A stretch of 64,000 nucleotides of DNA, from NCBI GenBank assembly GCA_035532215.1, contig DATKRK010000251.1, positions 5,445-69,444 of the forward strand, given 5' to 3'. Made by a program: the position numbers and the translations under genes. The DNA is from JAICIG01 sp035532215. GTDB taxonomy: Bacteria; Planctomycetota; Planctomycetia; Pirellulales; JAICIG01. Below the pieces are notes generated by a model. It saw nothing but the letters and a program-made list of their open reading frames with translations, ran no database searches and was not told where the DNA came from. Numbering within the stretch: the first letter of the stretch is position 1; each line of letters begins with the position of its first letter. Below are positions 26,401 to 36,600 of the stretch, one piece after another.

Positions 26401-26765
26401 GGCAGGACGTGAATATCTTCACGCAGATCGGCTTCGTCGTGTTGATCGGCTTGGCCTGCAAGAACGCGATTCTGATCGTCGAGTTCGCCAAGGCCCAGAG
26501 CGAAAGCGGCGTGCCGACGCGGCAAGCCACGCTCGAAGCTTGCAAGCTGCGGCTGCGGCCGATCGTGATGACCTCGCTGGCCTTCATTCTCGGCGTCGTG
26601 CCGTTGATGCTCTCCGAAGGCGCCGGCGCCGAAATGCGCCGCACGCTGGGCATCGCCGTGTTCGGCGGCATGCTCGGCGTCACGCTGTTCGGCGTGTTCC
26701 TGACGCCCGTCTTCTATTTCGTGATCCAGCGACTCAACGATTGGCGCCGCCGCTGGGCAGGTTGA
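23427..26765 (+). CDS. RND efflux pump, second of a tandem pair
   Basis: A 1112-residue AcrB/HAE1-type RND transporter, clearly paralogous to its upstream neighbour. It starts with TTG at 23427 (FSKFFINRPIFASVLSIM). It keeps the paired aspartates in GIVVDDAIVVVEAVEHHIEH and the C-terminal helices (AQYESWALPLAVILVVPMCL). It shares the hydrophobic mid-protein insertion of the first pump but lacks the long polar tail. Two different RND subunits beside one adaptor recall MdtBC, where the pumps form a heterotrimer, but two separate homotrimers remain possible. A palindromic element follows the stop at once. Confidence 0.9.
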   Translation: MFSKFFINRPIFASVLSIMITLGGGIALFTLPIAQYPEITPPTVEVSANYPGANAQVVADTVAAPIEQQVNGVEKMLYMSSQCANDGTYTLTVTFKHGVDLNMAQVLVQNRVALAQPILPSLVQRRGVVVKKKSPSVLMIVNLFSPDDSRDNLYLSNYATIQLKDELSRLHGVGDITYIGQRDYSMRLWLDPEKMAYRNLTTADVVRTIEQQNTQVAAGQIGQPPVANGQVFQFTMSTMGRLAEPEQFADMILKTDAEGRFVRLRDVAQIELGALVYDQTCTLDGRPSVALSIYQLPGSNALETAQLVRSKMTELRDRFPDGVEYSIVYDTTPFIQESINEVFKTLRDAVILVAVVVLLFLQNWRSAIIPLIAVPVAVIGTFAVMAAMGFSLNNLTLFGLVLAIGIVVDDAIVVVEAVEHHIEHGLSPRDATIKAMEQVSGPVIAVGLVLSAVFVPCAFISGITGQFFRQFALTIAVSTIISAFNSLTLSPALTALLLRSSDKGVVSPLPRLTFPLAGGWLGWVFLAPQLAGHVAPTLARLPAGLAEALEPWSAWLAPGAGAVAAFTAGWLVGGVLNRSLGLAFRAFNRGFDFATGAYARVVGGLLRVSIVVLVIYGGLLGLTYKSFVETPKGFIPAQDKGYLLVNVQLPDSASVQRTRRTMLDIEKIAARIPGVKHTVAIAGQSILLNANAPNFGAMYVMLDEFHHRVKEGLSGDLIASRLQAALEDEVADGLINVFGAPPVEGLGTAGGFKIVIEDRGDAGPDVLQDVTDNAVLTARETPQLRDLFSSFRSNTPWLYLDIDRSAAKRMGLNMGDVFNTLQVYLGSLYVNDFNRFGRTWQVNVQAGADFRNQIDDLKRLKIRNAEGKMTPLAALSEVRDVSGPAMITRYNLYRAAPINGSPAPGVSSGEALEKMEQAARRDLPRSMRAEWTELALLQLQTGNTAMWVFLLAVVLVFLVLAAQYESWALPLAVILVVPMCLLCSVAAVLWGRQDVNIFTQIGFVVLIGLACKNAILIVEFAKAQSESGVPTRQATLEACKLRLRPIVMTSLAFILGVVPLMLSEGAGAEMRRTLGIAVFGGMLGVTLFGVFLTPVFYFVIQRLNDWRRRWAG

Positions 26766-26883
26766 GCGTTGGTCAGGCTTTCGAGCCTGACGGAAATCGC
26801 GAGGCGGCATCGCTCGGTTATGCGTCGAGCGCAGCTTCGGAGCGTTGAGACAGTTCCGTCAGGCTCGAAAGCCTGACCAACGC
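26766..26883. repeat. Composite palindromic element (perfect 30-bp inverted arms)
   Basis: The 30 bases at 26766-26795 are the exact reverse complement of 26854-26883, separated by 58 bases. Each arm is a hairpin in itself (GTCAGGCT, TTCG loop, AGCCTGAC). The element begins immediately after the stop of the second RND gene and may end the operon transcript. Its architecture matches the element at 5177-5329, although the sequence differs. Confidence 0.8.
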
Positions 26884-27008
26884 ACTGTGCCGCCGCTTGC
26901 GGGCGGTTTACAATCGCCTTATTCGCCGCCCGCTCGGATCCGCCGGCGGCGCGTGCGAACGAAAGATCGGATGGACGCTACAGCGGCTTTCCAGGCGAAA
27001 GGGCTTTC

Positions 27009-28079
27009 ATGTTCTCGCTTTCTCGACGTTCGTTTCTCGCGACGCCGCTGGCGGCGGCGCTGGCTTCGCAAGTATCGCGGGCCGCCGAATCGCCCGCCAA
27101 AGAGCGAATCAAGATCGGGCAGATCGGCGTCGGTCACGCCCACGCCAGCAAGCTGGCGGTTTACCGCCGTTCGCCCGGCTACGAGGTCGTCGGCATCGTA
27201 GAACCCGACGACGAGTTGCGCAAACGTGCCGAATCGCAGCCCGCCTTCCAGGGCTTGCCGTGGCTCACGCGCGAACAATTGCTCAATTCGCCCGGCGTGC
27301 AGGCGGTGCTGGTCGAAACCCGCGTTCGCGATCTGCTCGACAACGCCGAAGTTTGCCTCGCCGCCGAAAAGCACGTGCACATCGACAAACCGGCCGGCGA
27401 ATCGCTGGCGCAGTTCCGCCGGCTCCTGGAGGCGGCAAAGCGGCAAAAGCGACTCGTGCAGATGGGCTACATGTATCGCTATAACCCGGCGGTCGTGCTG
27501 CTGCGCGAGATGCTCGCCAAGGGCTGGCTGGGCGAAGTGTTCGAAGTGCATGCCGTGATGAGCAAGGTCGTGCCGCCGGCTCAGCGGCGGCCACTGGCCG
27601 AGTATCCCGGCGGCATCATGTTCGAACTCGGCTGCCACGTCATCGACCTGGTCCTCGGCGTGCTCGGGGGGCCGCAAGCGGTTCACGCCTATCCGCGGCA
27701 TTCTTCGTCGCTGGACGACGGCCTGGCCGACAACGTGCTGGCCGTGTTCGAATACCCGCGGGCCACGGCCAGCGTTCGTTCGAGCGCGCTGGAAGTCGAC
27801 GGCGGCGCCCGGCGGCATCTGGTCGTCTGCGGCAGCGAGGGGACGTTTCACATCCAGCCGCTCGACAACCCGGCCGCGCGCGTGGCGTTTTCCCAGCCGC
27901 GGGGCAAATATCGCCACGGCTATCAAGACGTGCAGTTTCCCAAGTACGAACGCTATGTCGACGACGCGGCCGACATGGCGCGAATCATTCGCGGGGAAAA
28001 AGATGCTGATTATTCCTACGATCACGATCTGGCCGTGCAGGAGGCGGTGCTCAGGGCATCGGGTTTGACGCCCGATTAG
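27009..28079 (+). CDS. Exported Gfo/Idh/MocA-family oxidoreductase
   Basis: A 356-residue NAD(P)-dependent oxidoreductase-like protein. The N-terminus SRRSFLATPLAAALASQ is a Tat-type signal with Arg6-Arg7, so the folded cofactor-bound enzyme is probably exported. The Rossmann glycines are in GQIGVG (37-42). The catalytic-type lysine is in HIDKPAG (Lys127, the EKP-equivalent position). The C-terminal alpha/beta domain contains EYPGGIMFELGCHVIDLVLG. Substrates in this family are usually sugars or cyclitols, but none can be named here. The next two genes follow on the same strand with short gaps, suggesting an operon. Confidence 0.85.
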   Translation: MFSLSRRSFLATPLAAALASQVSRAAESPAKERIKIGQIGVGHAHASKLAVYRRSPGYEVVGIVEPDDELRKRAESQPAFQGLPWLTREQLLNSPGVQAVLVETRVRDLLDNAEVCLAAEKHVHIDKPAGESLAQFRRLLEAAKRQKRLVQMGYMYRYNPAVVLLREMLAKGWLGEVFEVHAVMSKVVPPAQRRPLAEYPGGIMFELGCHVIDLVLGVLGGPQAVHAYPRHSSSLDDGLADNVLAVFEYPRATASVRSSALEVDGGARRHLVVCGSEGTFHIQPLDNPAARVAFSQPRGKYRHGYQDVQFPKYERYVDDAADMARIIRGEKDADYSYDHDLAVQEAVLRASGLTPD

Positions 28080-28132
28080 CGGCTGGCGACCTTGCGCGTT
28101 CGATTTGTCTGGGTTTTTCTGGAGGACATCTC

Positions 28133-28927
28133 ATGGTCGGCCGCAATGACGCAAAAATCACAGCTTTCATCACGACTTGGCTACTTGTGGGTGTGACTGC
28201 ATCGTCAGTGCATGGAGCTGAAGCCGTCGAACGAGAGCGAGTCGCTCGCGTCGAATTCCTGATCGAATGTTTGGCTTCGAAGAATGCCGCTCCCAAGGTT
28301 ATTGGAGATGCGAGGGTTGGCGACGATCAGACGATCAAATTCACAAAAACATACGACAAATCCGCGCAAGCGGTTGTCTATCTGGCCGCCAAGGAATTGC
28401 TCGGGGAAGATGAGGGCGTAATTGACATGCTACTGGAACATCAGGACGATAGCCGCTATTCGTTTTCCGTCAATTCATACATTGACTACAATGTCACGGT
28501 GTCGGAAGCTTGTCGTCGGATTGCAGGGCGAAAGTTGTACTCATACGAGCCTGAACTGCACGTGATCACACGTTCGGGAGCGGGGTACCCCGACTTGACC
28601 TCGTATGCCGGCTCTAAGCATCCCTGGGCCGTTTGGTGGAGAGAGAACAAATCTCGCGGGTTGCCGCAATTGCAGTTAGTGGCCCTCGACGCTGAAATCA
28701 AGTTCATGCAAGAGTTGGACGGTAAAACGGCTCTGCCCTGGCATCCCGATGCCGAGCCGCTTCCGATCGCCGAATTCAACCGGCGGCGGGGCGAGAATCT
28801 GCAAACGTTGAAGGCTATCCGGAGCTACGTCGCCGCGGCGAAAGTCCCATATCGCCCAAAAGCATTGGTAACCTTCCCGAATTATATTTTCGGGCTCCCT
28901 TGGGCCGGGCGTCGACACAACAAGTAG
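28133..28927 (+). CDS. Secreted protein of unknown function
   Basis: A 264-residue protein with an N-terminal signal peptide (ITAFITTWLLVGVTASSVHG). The mature region has no motif I recognise. Notable segments are KTYDKSAQAVVYLAAKELLG and SRYSFSVNSYIDYNVTVSEA, and it is mixed alpha/beta in appearance. The start at 28133 follows a strong GGAGGA site at 28121-28126. The base composition is clearly less GC-rich and the codon use less biased than in neighbouring genes, which could mean recent acquisition. It lies between the oxidoreductase and the nitrilase-family gene. No function is proposed. Confidence 0.68.
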   Translation: MVGRNDAKITAFITTWLLVGVTASSVHGAEAVERERVARVEFLIECLASKNAAPKVIGDARVGDDQTIKFTKTYDKSAQAVVYLAAKELLGEDEGVIDMLLEHQDDSRYSFSVNSYIDYNVTVSEACRRIAGRKLYSYEPELHVITRSGAGYPDLTSYAGSKHPWAVWWRENKSRGLPQLQLVALDAEIKFMQELDGKTALPWHPDAEPLPIAEFNRRRGENLQTLKAIRSYVAAAKVPYRPKALVTFPNYIFGLPWAGRRHNK

Positions 28928-28951
28928 GTAACGTCCCCTGGAATATCCCCC

Positions 28952-29818
28952 ATGATTATTGCCGCTTTCCAAGGCCCCGTGAAATTCGGCGATGCCGAGG
29001 CGAATCTGGCGACGACCGAAGAGGCGCTGGCCGAAGCCCAGTCGCGCGGCGCCGAGATCCTGGCGATGCCCGAAACGTTCTTGCACGGCTTCTTTTCGCA
29101 GCAGAAGTTCTTGCCGGAATTCGCCGTGGATTTGCAGGGCAAATTCTTTCAAGGCGTGCTCGAGCGGTTCAAGAAATTCGAATGTACGCTGCTGTTGGGG
29201 CTGAACGAGCGGCGCGGCGACGACGTGTTCAACACGGTGGCCGTGATCGAGCGAGGACGCCTCGTCGGCACGTACTCGAAAACATACGCTTACTTGAGCT
29301 ACGAAACCCGCGGCGAGGCGTTTCCGGTCTTCGAGCGGCGCGGAATCAAATTCGGCGTCGCGATTTGCGCCGATACTTCGTACATCGAGCCGGCCAGGAT
29401 TCTGGCCATGAAGGGGGCCCAAATCATCTTCACGCCGCACTTCAACTACATCAGCTACGAGCATGTCGCCGACCACACGACGGAAGTCCGCAACCATCAC
29501 ATTGCCATCGCCATCGACAACGGCGTGTACGTGGCCCGGGCGAACGTCGTCGTGCCGGAGTCGGCCGGCGTCGGGCCGTCAGGCTACGCGGGCGTCGGGG
29601 TGGGCGATAGTTTGATTCTCGATCGCCGAGGCCGCGTGCTGGCCGAGGCCGGCATCTCGCGCCGCGCGCTGCTCGTCGCCGACTTGCCCGACGACGATCT
29701 CCGCAAGGGCGGCCCCGCGCGCTGGCGATACACGAGTCCGGCCATCGCGGCCGCGCTTTACGAGCAATATCAAGATCTGTTCGCCCGGCACGGCAATCTG
29801 CCGCTGGGCAAGCACTGA
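28952..29818 (+). CDS. Nitrilase-superfamily carbon-nitrogen hydrolase
   Basis: A 288-residue cytoplasmic amidase-like enzyme. The full catalytic triad of the superfamily is visible: Glu41 in MPETF, Lys110 in GTYSKTY and Cys139 in GVAICADTSY. A second conserved glutamate lies near EHVADHTTEVRN. Members hydrolyse amides, carbamoyl groups or nitriles; the CAD context after the nucleophile favours an amidase over a true nitrilase. The length is normal. It starts 24 bases after the unknown secreted protein gene and converges on the EF-hand gene, whose stop is 57 bases away. The substrate is unknown. Confidence 0.85.
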   Translation: MIIAAFQGPVKFGDAEANLATTEEALAEAQSRGAEILAMPETFLHGFFSQQKFLPEFAVDLQGKFFQGVLERFKKFECTLLLGLNERRGDDVFNTVAVIERGRLVGTYSKTYAYLSYETRGEAFPVFERRGIKFGVAICADTSYIEPARILAMKGAQIIFTPHFNYISYEHVADHTTEVRNHHIAIAIDNGVYVARANVVVPESAGVGPSGYAGVGVGDSLILDRRGRVLAEAGISRRALLVADLPDDDLRKGGPARWRYTSPAIAAALYEQYQDLFARHGNLPLGKH

Positions 29819-29875
29819 CGCCGCTGCCCGCTGCCGCTGCACGATTGGCCTTGGAAGGCGAACGCCCGACCGGCG

Positions 29876-30334
29876 CTATTCCTGTTCGATCTCGACCTGT
29901 TCGATTTCGGTTTCGGCCGTTTTCGGCGCGAACGCCGCCTCGGCGTCGAACGGGGGCGAACCGCCGCGCCAGCTCGGATTAGGAGGCAGTTCGTCCTCCG
30001 TTAACTTTCCATTTCGATCCACGTCGAGGGCCTTCAGATTCAACGCCATCTGGTCGATCTCGTCGAGGCTGATCTCGCCGTCGGCGTCGGCGTCGAGCAG
30101 ACGTTTCCAACCGAACCTGTGGTGATGGAACGGCTCTCTGGGGATCATGGCCGGAAAACGCTCCGGATCCCAGGCTGAGCCTGCCGGGGCCGCGTCGAAT
30201 TGCGGCGCCGGCGCCTCGGCATGTCGCCCTTCGCCGCGCTGCTTCGTTCGATCGTGTACTTGCGACAGCACCAAGAGCGCAAAGCATCCCAGAAACAACA
30301 ACGCCACGCCTGAACTGCCTAACAGATGTTTCAT
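29876..30334 (-). CDS. Membrane-anchored EF-hand protein
   Basis: A 152-residue protein with one N-terminal membrane segment (GVALLFLGCFALLVLSQ) that could be an uncleaved anchor. Two calcium-binding loops follow: DADADGEISLDE at residues 81-92 and DVDRNGKLTEDE at 104-115. Both have the 12-residue EF-hand spacing with acidic residues at positions 1, 3 and 12. The tail is acidic (TETEIEQVEIEQE). I start at the ATG at 30334 because upstream residues look random and an AGAAGG site precedes it. It lies downstream of the giant surface-protein gene on the same strand. A Ca-dependent envelope role is likely, but the target is unknown. Confidence 0.75.
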   Translation of the reverse strand: MKHLLGSSGVALLFLGCFALLVLSQVHDRTKQRGEGRHAEAPAPQFDAAPAGSAWDPERFPAMIPREPFHHHRFGWKRLLDADADGEISLDEIDQMALNLKALDVDRNGKLTEDELPPNPSWRGGSPPFDAEAAFAPKTAETEIEQVEIEQE

Positions 30335-30697
30335 GGCCTTCTTTCCGTCTTTCCCGGCCACTTCCGCGCACTCGCCGCCGTTCGCCGAAGCATGGGCAAG
30401 CGACCGACGCCTGCCTCGAATCATCATCCGCCGATGCGCCCGCAGATGCCGAGCAATCAGAAATATACTCTGCGACAGAAAAATAAACGACAGCCGAGCG
30501 CCGAACTTGCTCGCGAAACTCAACTCGCGGCTGGCAGGGCGTCGCCTTCGATCCATCCCCGATGGCACTAAGTCAGCGGCTTGAAACCGCGTCACGTTAC
30601 AGTCGGCAGCACCGCCTTTGCTTGGCGGCGCAGAACGACACTCCGCGGCCAGGCAGGAACGTGACCGCCGCGGGCCCCAATATCCCTCAAACGCGTC
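30335..30697. other. 363-bp intergenic region
   Basis: It separates the stop of the giant gene from the EF-hand gene. Overlapping open frames here have no protein-like features. A weak hairpin (CCGCC/GGCGG) is the only visible structure. Confidence 0.4.
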
Positions 30698-33600
30698 TTA
30701 GTGCGTCAACTGCTTCATCGAACCCAGCGGCGGGGGAGGCGGCGTGTTCTTGTACTCGTCGGTGACGACGATCTCGAGCTGAATGTCGCGATCGCTGACG
30801 CCGCCGCGCATCTGCACCAGATCGCTTTGCAGTTCGTCCAGCGTCGGCTGGCGGGTCAGGTACTCTCCGAAGAAGCCGTCGATCAGGTTCGTATAGTATT
30901 CGTCGCTGCTGAGGAAGCCGTGGACGACTTGCGTTTCGGTCGCCTGATGAGTCTCGAGCAGGTTGTCCCAGTATTGCAAGCCCTGCGGGTCGGGCTTGCG
31001 GTCGAGCAGCCGTTGGTACAAAGCCTTGACCCACGCAAGGTCGGTGCCGCCGGCCGATTGGAAGAATTCCGGAGAGCTGAGCATGCCGGCGATGACTTCC
31101 TCGGGCCCGCCATAGGCTTTCCACACTTGATCTCGCCAGAACGCCAGCCCGGCGGCGTCGGGCGTACGCAACAGGAACTGCTGGTAATAGCCCGTGATGA
31201 TCGGATCCAGGCGTTCGTCGCTCTCGAAAATCCCTTGAGCGACGACCGCCAGCGACGACCCGTTCTGGATCAGATTCGTCCAGTATTGCAAGCCGGCGTC
31301 GTCCGGGTCGCGGTGCAGCACCTGCTCGTACAGCTTGCGGACGTTGCTGGCATCGTGCGACATGATGCGCACCGTCACGACGTTGCTGTTGGCGTGCCCG
31401 TCGTTGGCCATGTACGTGAACTGGTCGAGCCCCTCGAAGCCGGCGCCGGGCGTGTAATTGAACGAGCCGTCGGCGTGCAACAAGAACGAGCCGTGCGCCG
31501 GTCCGCTGACCAGCACCGCGGTCAGCGGGGCGCCGTTCGGATCCGAATCGTTGCTCAGCACGCCGATCGCCGCGGTGGAAGAACTGGTCTGGGCATAGCT
31601 GATCTCCAAGAAATCCGGCTGCGCGACGGGCGGCGCATAGACGTAAACCTTGAAGGTTTGCGTCGGCGAAGTGTCGACGCCGCCGTTGGCCGTGCCGCCG
31701 TCGTCGTGCAGGGCGATCGTGACCGTGGCCGTGCCATACTCGTTCGGCGCCAGCGTATAGCTCAGCGCGCCGGTCGCTGGGTCGATGCTCGGCCCGGCGG
31801 AGAACAACGAGGGATTGTCCGTCGAGATTTGGAAGTTCAGCGTTTGACCGGCCTCGTTGGCGGCGGGGCCGGGGCTGAGCTGGCTGACGAAGCTCGCGAC
31901 CAGATGAGCGCCGGTGTTTTCATTGACGTATTGATCGCCGCCCAGGAACAGGAAACTCGGGGCGTGGTTGACCAATTGGGACGTGATCTTGAAGGTCTGC
32001 GGAGGCGGAGCCGAGGTGTCGTGGCCGCCGTTGACCGTGCCGCCGTTGTCGTGCAATTGCACCGTCACGTTGGCGATGCCCTCGGTTTGCGGCGCCAAGG
32101 CGTATCGCAGCGTGCCGGTATTGGCGTCGATCGTCGGCAGCGAAGCGAACAACGCGTTGTTGTCGGTGGTCACGATGAAGTTCAGCGCTTGGCCGACTTC
32201 TTTCGGGCCGGGACCGGGACTGATGTTGGTGATGAAATTGGTCACGGTTTGCGGCGGCGCGTCCTCGTCGACGAACTGATTCGGGCCGATGGTGAAGGTC
32301 GGCGCCTGATTGACGAAGTTGACCGTGATCTTGAAGGTCTGCGCCGGCGAAGTGTCCTGGCCCCCGTTGAGCGTGCCGCCGTCGTCCTTGAGCTTGACCG
32401 TCACGGTGGCCGCGCCCGCGGCGAACGGCGCCGGCTGATAGGTCAGCGTGCCGGTCGTGGGGTCGATCGAGGGCGCCATCGAGAATAGCAAGGGGTTGTC
32501 GTTCGTGACGATGAAGCTCAGCGTTTCGCCGCTTTCGCTCGGCGGCCCGGCGCTGATTTGCGTGGCCCAATTGGCGATCGTTTGCAGCGGCGCATTCTCG
32601 TTGACCACCAGGCTCGGCCCGCCGACGAAGCTCGGGGCGTGGTTCACGAAGTTCACGTTGATCGTGAACGTTTGCGCAAGCGAAGTATTGATCCCGCCGT
32701 TGGCCGTGCCGCCGTTGTCGTGCAACAGGACCGTGACGGTCGCCGTGCCGAAGGCGTTCAGCGCCGGGGTATAGGTCAGCGTGCCGGTCGCCGGATCGAT
32801 GCTCGGCCCGGCGGCGAACAATGAGGCATTATCCGTCGAGATTTGGAAGTTCAGCGTTTGACCAGCCTCGTTGAACCCGACCCCCGGCGAGACCGCGGTG
32901 GCCCAGCCAACCACGCTCTGAGGGGGCGCGTTTTCGTCGACCGTCTGATCGGGGCCGGCTACAAAGGTCGGAGGGTCGTTGACGAACAGCGAAGTCAGCT
33001 TGAACGTTTGCGTCGCCGAGGTGTCGTGGCCGCCGTTGGCCGTGCCGCCGTTGTCGTGCAGTTCGACGCTCACGTTCGTCGAGCCGCTGAAATTGGGAGA
33101 GAACTGATAACGCAGCGCGCCGGTCAGCGGATCGATCGACGGCGGGACCGCGAAGATATTCGGATTGGCGGGCGTGACGATGAAGTTCAGCGTCTGGCCC
33201 GTCTCGCCGTTGCCTGGTCCCGGGCCGATTTGGGTCGCCCAGTTGGAAATGACTTGCAGGCCGGAATCTTCGTCGACGGCCTGATCGGATCCTTTGACGA
33301 ACGAAGGCGGCTGATTGACGAACTGCACGCCGACTGTAAACGTTTGCGTGAACGTGTCGATGCCGCCGTTGGCCGTGCCGCCGTCGTCCTGCACGGTCAC
33401 CGTGATATGCGCGATGCCCGAGGCGTAGGGGACGGGCGTGTATTGCAGCGTACCCGAATCGTTCGGGCTGGTATAAGCAATGCTCGGGTTCGGCACGACC
33501 GCGGGATTGTCGGACGTGGCCGTGACCGTCAAGTTCTGCGACTCGCCCAGGCCCGAAGCGATGCCCGACAAGTTCCGCGTCTGCTGCCCGGCGTTTTCCA

Positions 33601-36600
33601 GAATGGACTGGTTCGGAATCGGGTTCAGGCTAGGCGGATCGTTGATCAACGCCACCGTGAGCGTGGTCGTCGCGAGGGGCGAAGTGTCGTTGCCCCCGTT
33701 GGCCGTGCCGCCGTTGTCGTGGGCCACGACCGAAATCTTCGCCACGCCGAACACGTCGGGATTGAGCGCGAAGTGCAAGGTCGAGGTCGCCGCGCCCGGC
33801 GCCGCCGGGTCGAGCGTCGGCTGAACCGAGAACAAGTCGGGCCGGTCGGTCGTCACCGTGAATGTCACCGTTTGGCTGAAGGGCGGCTGGCTTTCGATCG
33901 GCTGGCCCGGCGAAATGCCGGTCGCGAAGTCGGTCAGGCTGATCGGCCCCGCGTTGCTGCCGCCCGGCGATCCGCCGCTGGCTGTCACGGTATTGTTTTC
34001 CAGCACGCTGTCGTTGGCGGCAAGCGTGAACAGCGGCGGCTGGTTGATGAGTTTTACGTTCATCGTCGCCGTGCCGCTGGCGGTGCTGAACGAGTTGAAT
34101 CCGCCCGTGGCGCCGGGGCCGGTCAGATCGACCGTGCCGCCGGCCGTCCCCGTGACCTGGTCCCAGCCGTAGAACGTGATCGACGCGTTGCCCGCATAAC
34201 CGGGGTTCGGCCAGAAGCGAATTTGATAGCTGGCCGGCAGCAACACGGCCTGGTTCGGCGCTGCGCTGGCGATCGTGGTCCACGTCGTGCCGTCGGCCGA
34301 GTACTGCCAGACGCCGCCGCCGCCCGTCGACATGCCGGCAATTGCAATCCCCGGTATGCCCCCGGCGGCCGTGTCGACGGTCAGGAAATTCGGCCCGGCC
34401 GTGGCCAGCATGGCGCTGATCGACACGCCCGCGGGCGGAGTGTTCGCCGGGGGAACGTTTTCCAGAATGTCGGGCAGGGTCGGACTGCCCGAGGCGAGCA
34501 CCGGCGCCCGGTGGATCGCCACGCCCGTCAACGTCACGTTGAACGGCGCCGAATTGAGCGGGAACGGCGCCGGCTGGCCTTGGGGACCGAGGCCCGAGTT
34601 GCCCAGGTCGTTGGCGATCAAGATCAGCGAAGCCGTGCCGTTGAAGTTGATGTCCTCTTCATAGACCAGATTGGACAAGGCCGCCAGCATGTCGGTGATC
34701 GCCCCTTTGAACGTGACGCTCGAGGAGTTGTTGGCCCCGCTGACGATCGAGATGCCCGTCAGTTGCGTCAAGCCCACGGCGCCGCCCGCCACGCCGTTTT
34801 CGGTGGCGTCGATCGTCATCTGCATCTGCTGGTTGCCTTCGGGCAGATCGGGATCGGTGATCGTGAAGGCGGGCAGCGGCGCGGTCGACAGGCTGAACGC
34901 CGAGCTGGGCGAAAGAGCCACCGGCCCCGTGGGGCCGTGGACCACCGGCGGATCGTTGACCGCCTTGACCGAAAGTTGCGCCGCGTCGGCCGGCCCGCTG
35001 CTGAACGGAGCGCTGCCGCCCGTGCCCGTGGCCGTCAGATCGACCGACTGCCCGTGTACGTCGATGCGGTTGTTGACGTAATCGAACGTCTCATCCCAGG
35101 CGACGAACGACAGCGACGGCGCTCCGCCGTAGAAATCGTTGAAGTACTGGTCCGGCAGGAAGCGAACCAGGTCGCCCCCGTCGAGCAGCAAGGCGCTAGT
35201 CGTCGATACGCTCGGGAAGTTCGTCCAGTTGCCGGCCGGCAACTGGTATTGCCAGGTTCCGTGAGCCGTTTGCCCCAGGCCGACGACGGCGATGCCGAAT
35301 TGCGGCGAGACTACGGCGTTGAGCGTAATGGCGTTCGGCTGCACGTTCGGGTCGGACTGCAACATCGCCAGCACCGCGGCGCCCAGATTGTTGACCGGCG
35401 CCACATCCTCAAGGATCGAGGCGAACGACAGAGCCGCCGCGGGGTTCAACGTCGGCGCTTCGGGCTGCGGAACGACGGAAAGCGTCGCGACGGCCGCCGA
35501 CCCGCTGCTAAAGGGCGTGCTGCCGCCAGTGCCGGTCAGCGACAAGTCGACCGTCGAGCCGTCCAGATCATAGATGCCGTTAACGTAATCGAAGGTTTCG
35601 TCCCAGGCGACGAACGACAACGTCGGGGCGCCGCCGCGCGTATTGTCGAATTTCGGATTCGGCAGGAACCGCACCGAATCGTTGCCGTCGAGCAACAAGG
35701 CGCTAGTCGGAGACACGCTGACGGGAATATTCGCCCAGCCGCCGCCGATCTGGTATTGCCAGACGCCGTTGGCCGTTTGCGTGAGGCCCGTCACCGCAAT
35801 GCCGTAGCGGGACGTACCCGTGGCGTGCAGCGTGATGGCATTCGGCTGATAATTCGGGTCCGATTGCAGCATGGACAGAACGCTACTGCCGTTATTGTTC
35901 GCCAGCAGGACGTCTTCGTTGATCGACTGGAACGACAGCGAGGCGGTCGAGGCCAACGTGGGAGCTTCCGGCGCCGGCGTGACTTGCAGCGTGGCCGTCG
36001 CCGTGCCGGCGCTCAGCAGGCTGAACGGCGTGCTGCCGCCGGTTCCGGTCTTCGTCAAATCGACGACGGCGCCGTCGACGTCCGGTCCGCCTTCGAACAG
36101 ATCGTACGTGTGATCCCAGGCCATGAACGACAGCGTTGGCGCCGCGCCGCGCGTATCGTCGAATTTCGGGTCGGGCAAGAACCGCACCGAATCGCCCGCG
36201 TCGATTAATAGCGCGCGATCGGTCGCCACGGCCGGGAAGGGAGTCCAATTGCCGATCGGCGATTTGTACTGCCAGAGGCCATGCGCGGTTTCGGTCGCGG
36301 CGACGACGGCGATGCCGTATTGCGCCCCGGGCGCGTTGAGGGTCATGGCGTTCGGCTGCACCGACAGATCGGATTGGAGCATCGCCAGCACCGTACTGCC
36401 CGTATTGCTGGCCGATGGCGTGTCTTCGACCACCGGCTGGAATGCAAGGTTGGCGCCGGTGTTTAGGGTCGGCGCGTCGACTACCGGTTGCACGTCCAGA
36501 TAGACGATCTCGGGCGTTGACGTCAGCGCCTGTGGGCTCGGCAGGTATTGCGGCGCCGGGCCGACGCCGATATTCCCGTGATCGTTCGTCGTGAACGTCA

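Noticed and set aside
17981..26765. Outer-membrane channel (TolC-like) gene in the efflux operon
   Set aside because: No frame between 17161 and 30000 has TolC-like features; the channel must be encoded elsewhere.
32843..36208. 1121-codon open frame on the plus strand
   Set aside because: It lies wholly antisense inside the giant gene and has the low-complexity Arg/Val/Gly composition expected from GC-rich shadow frames.
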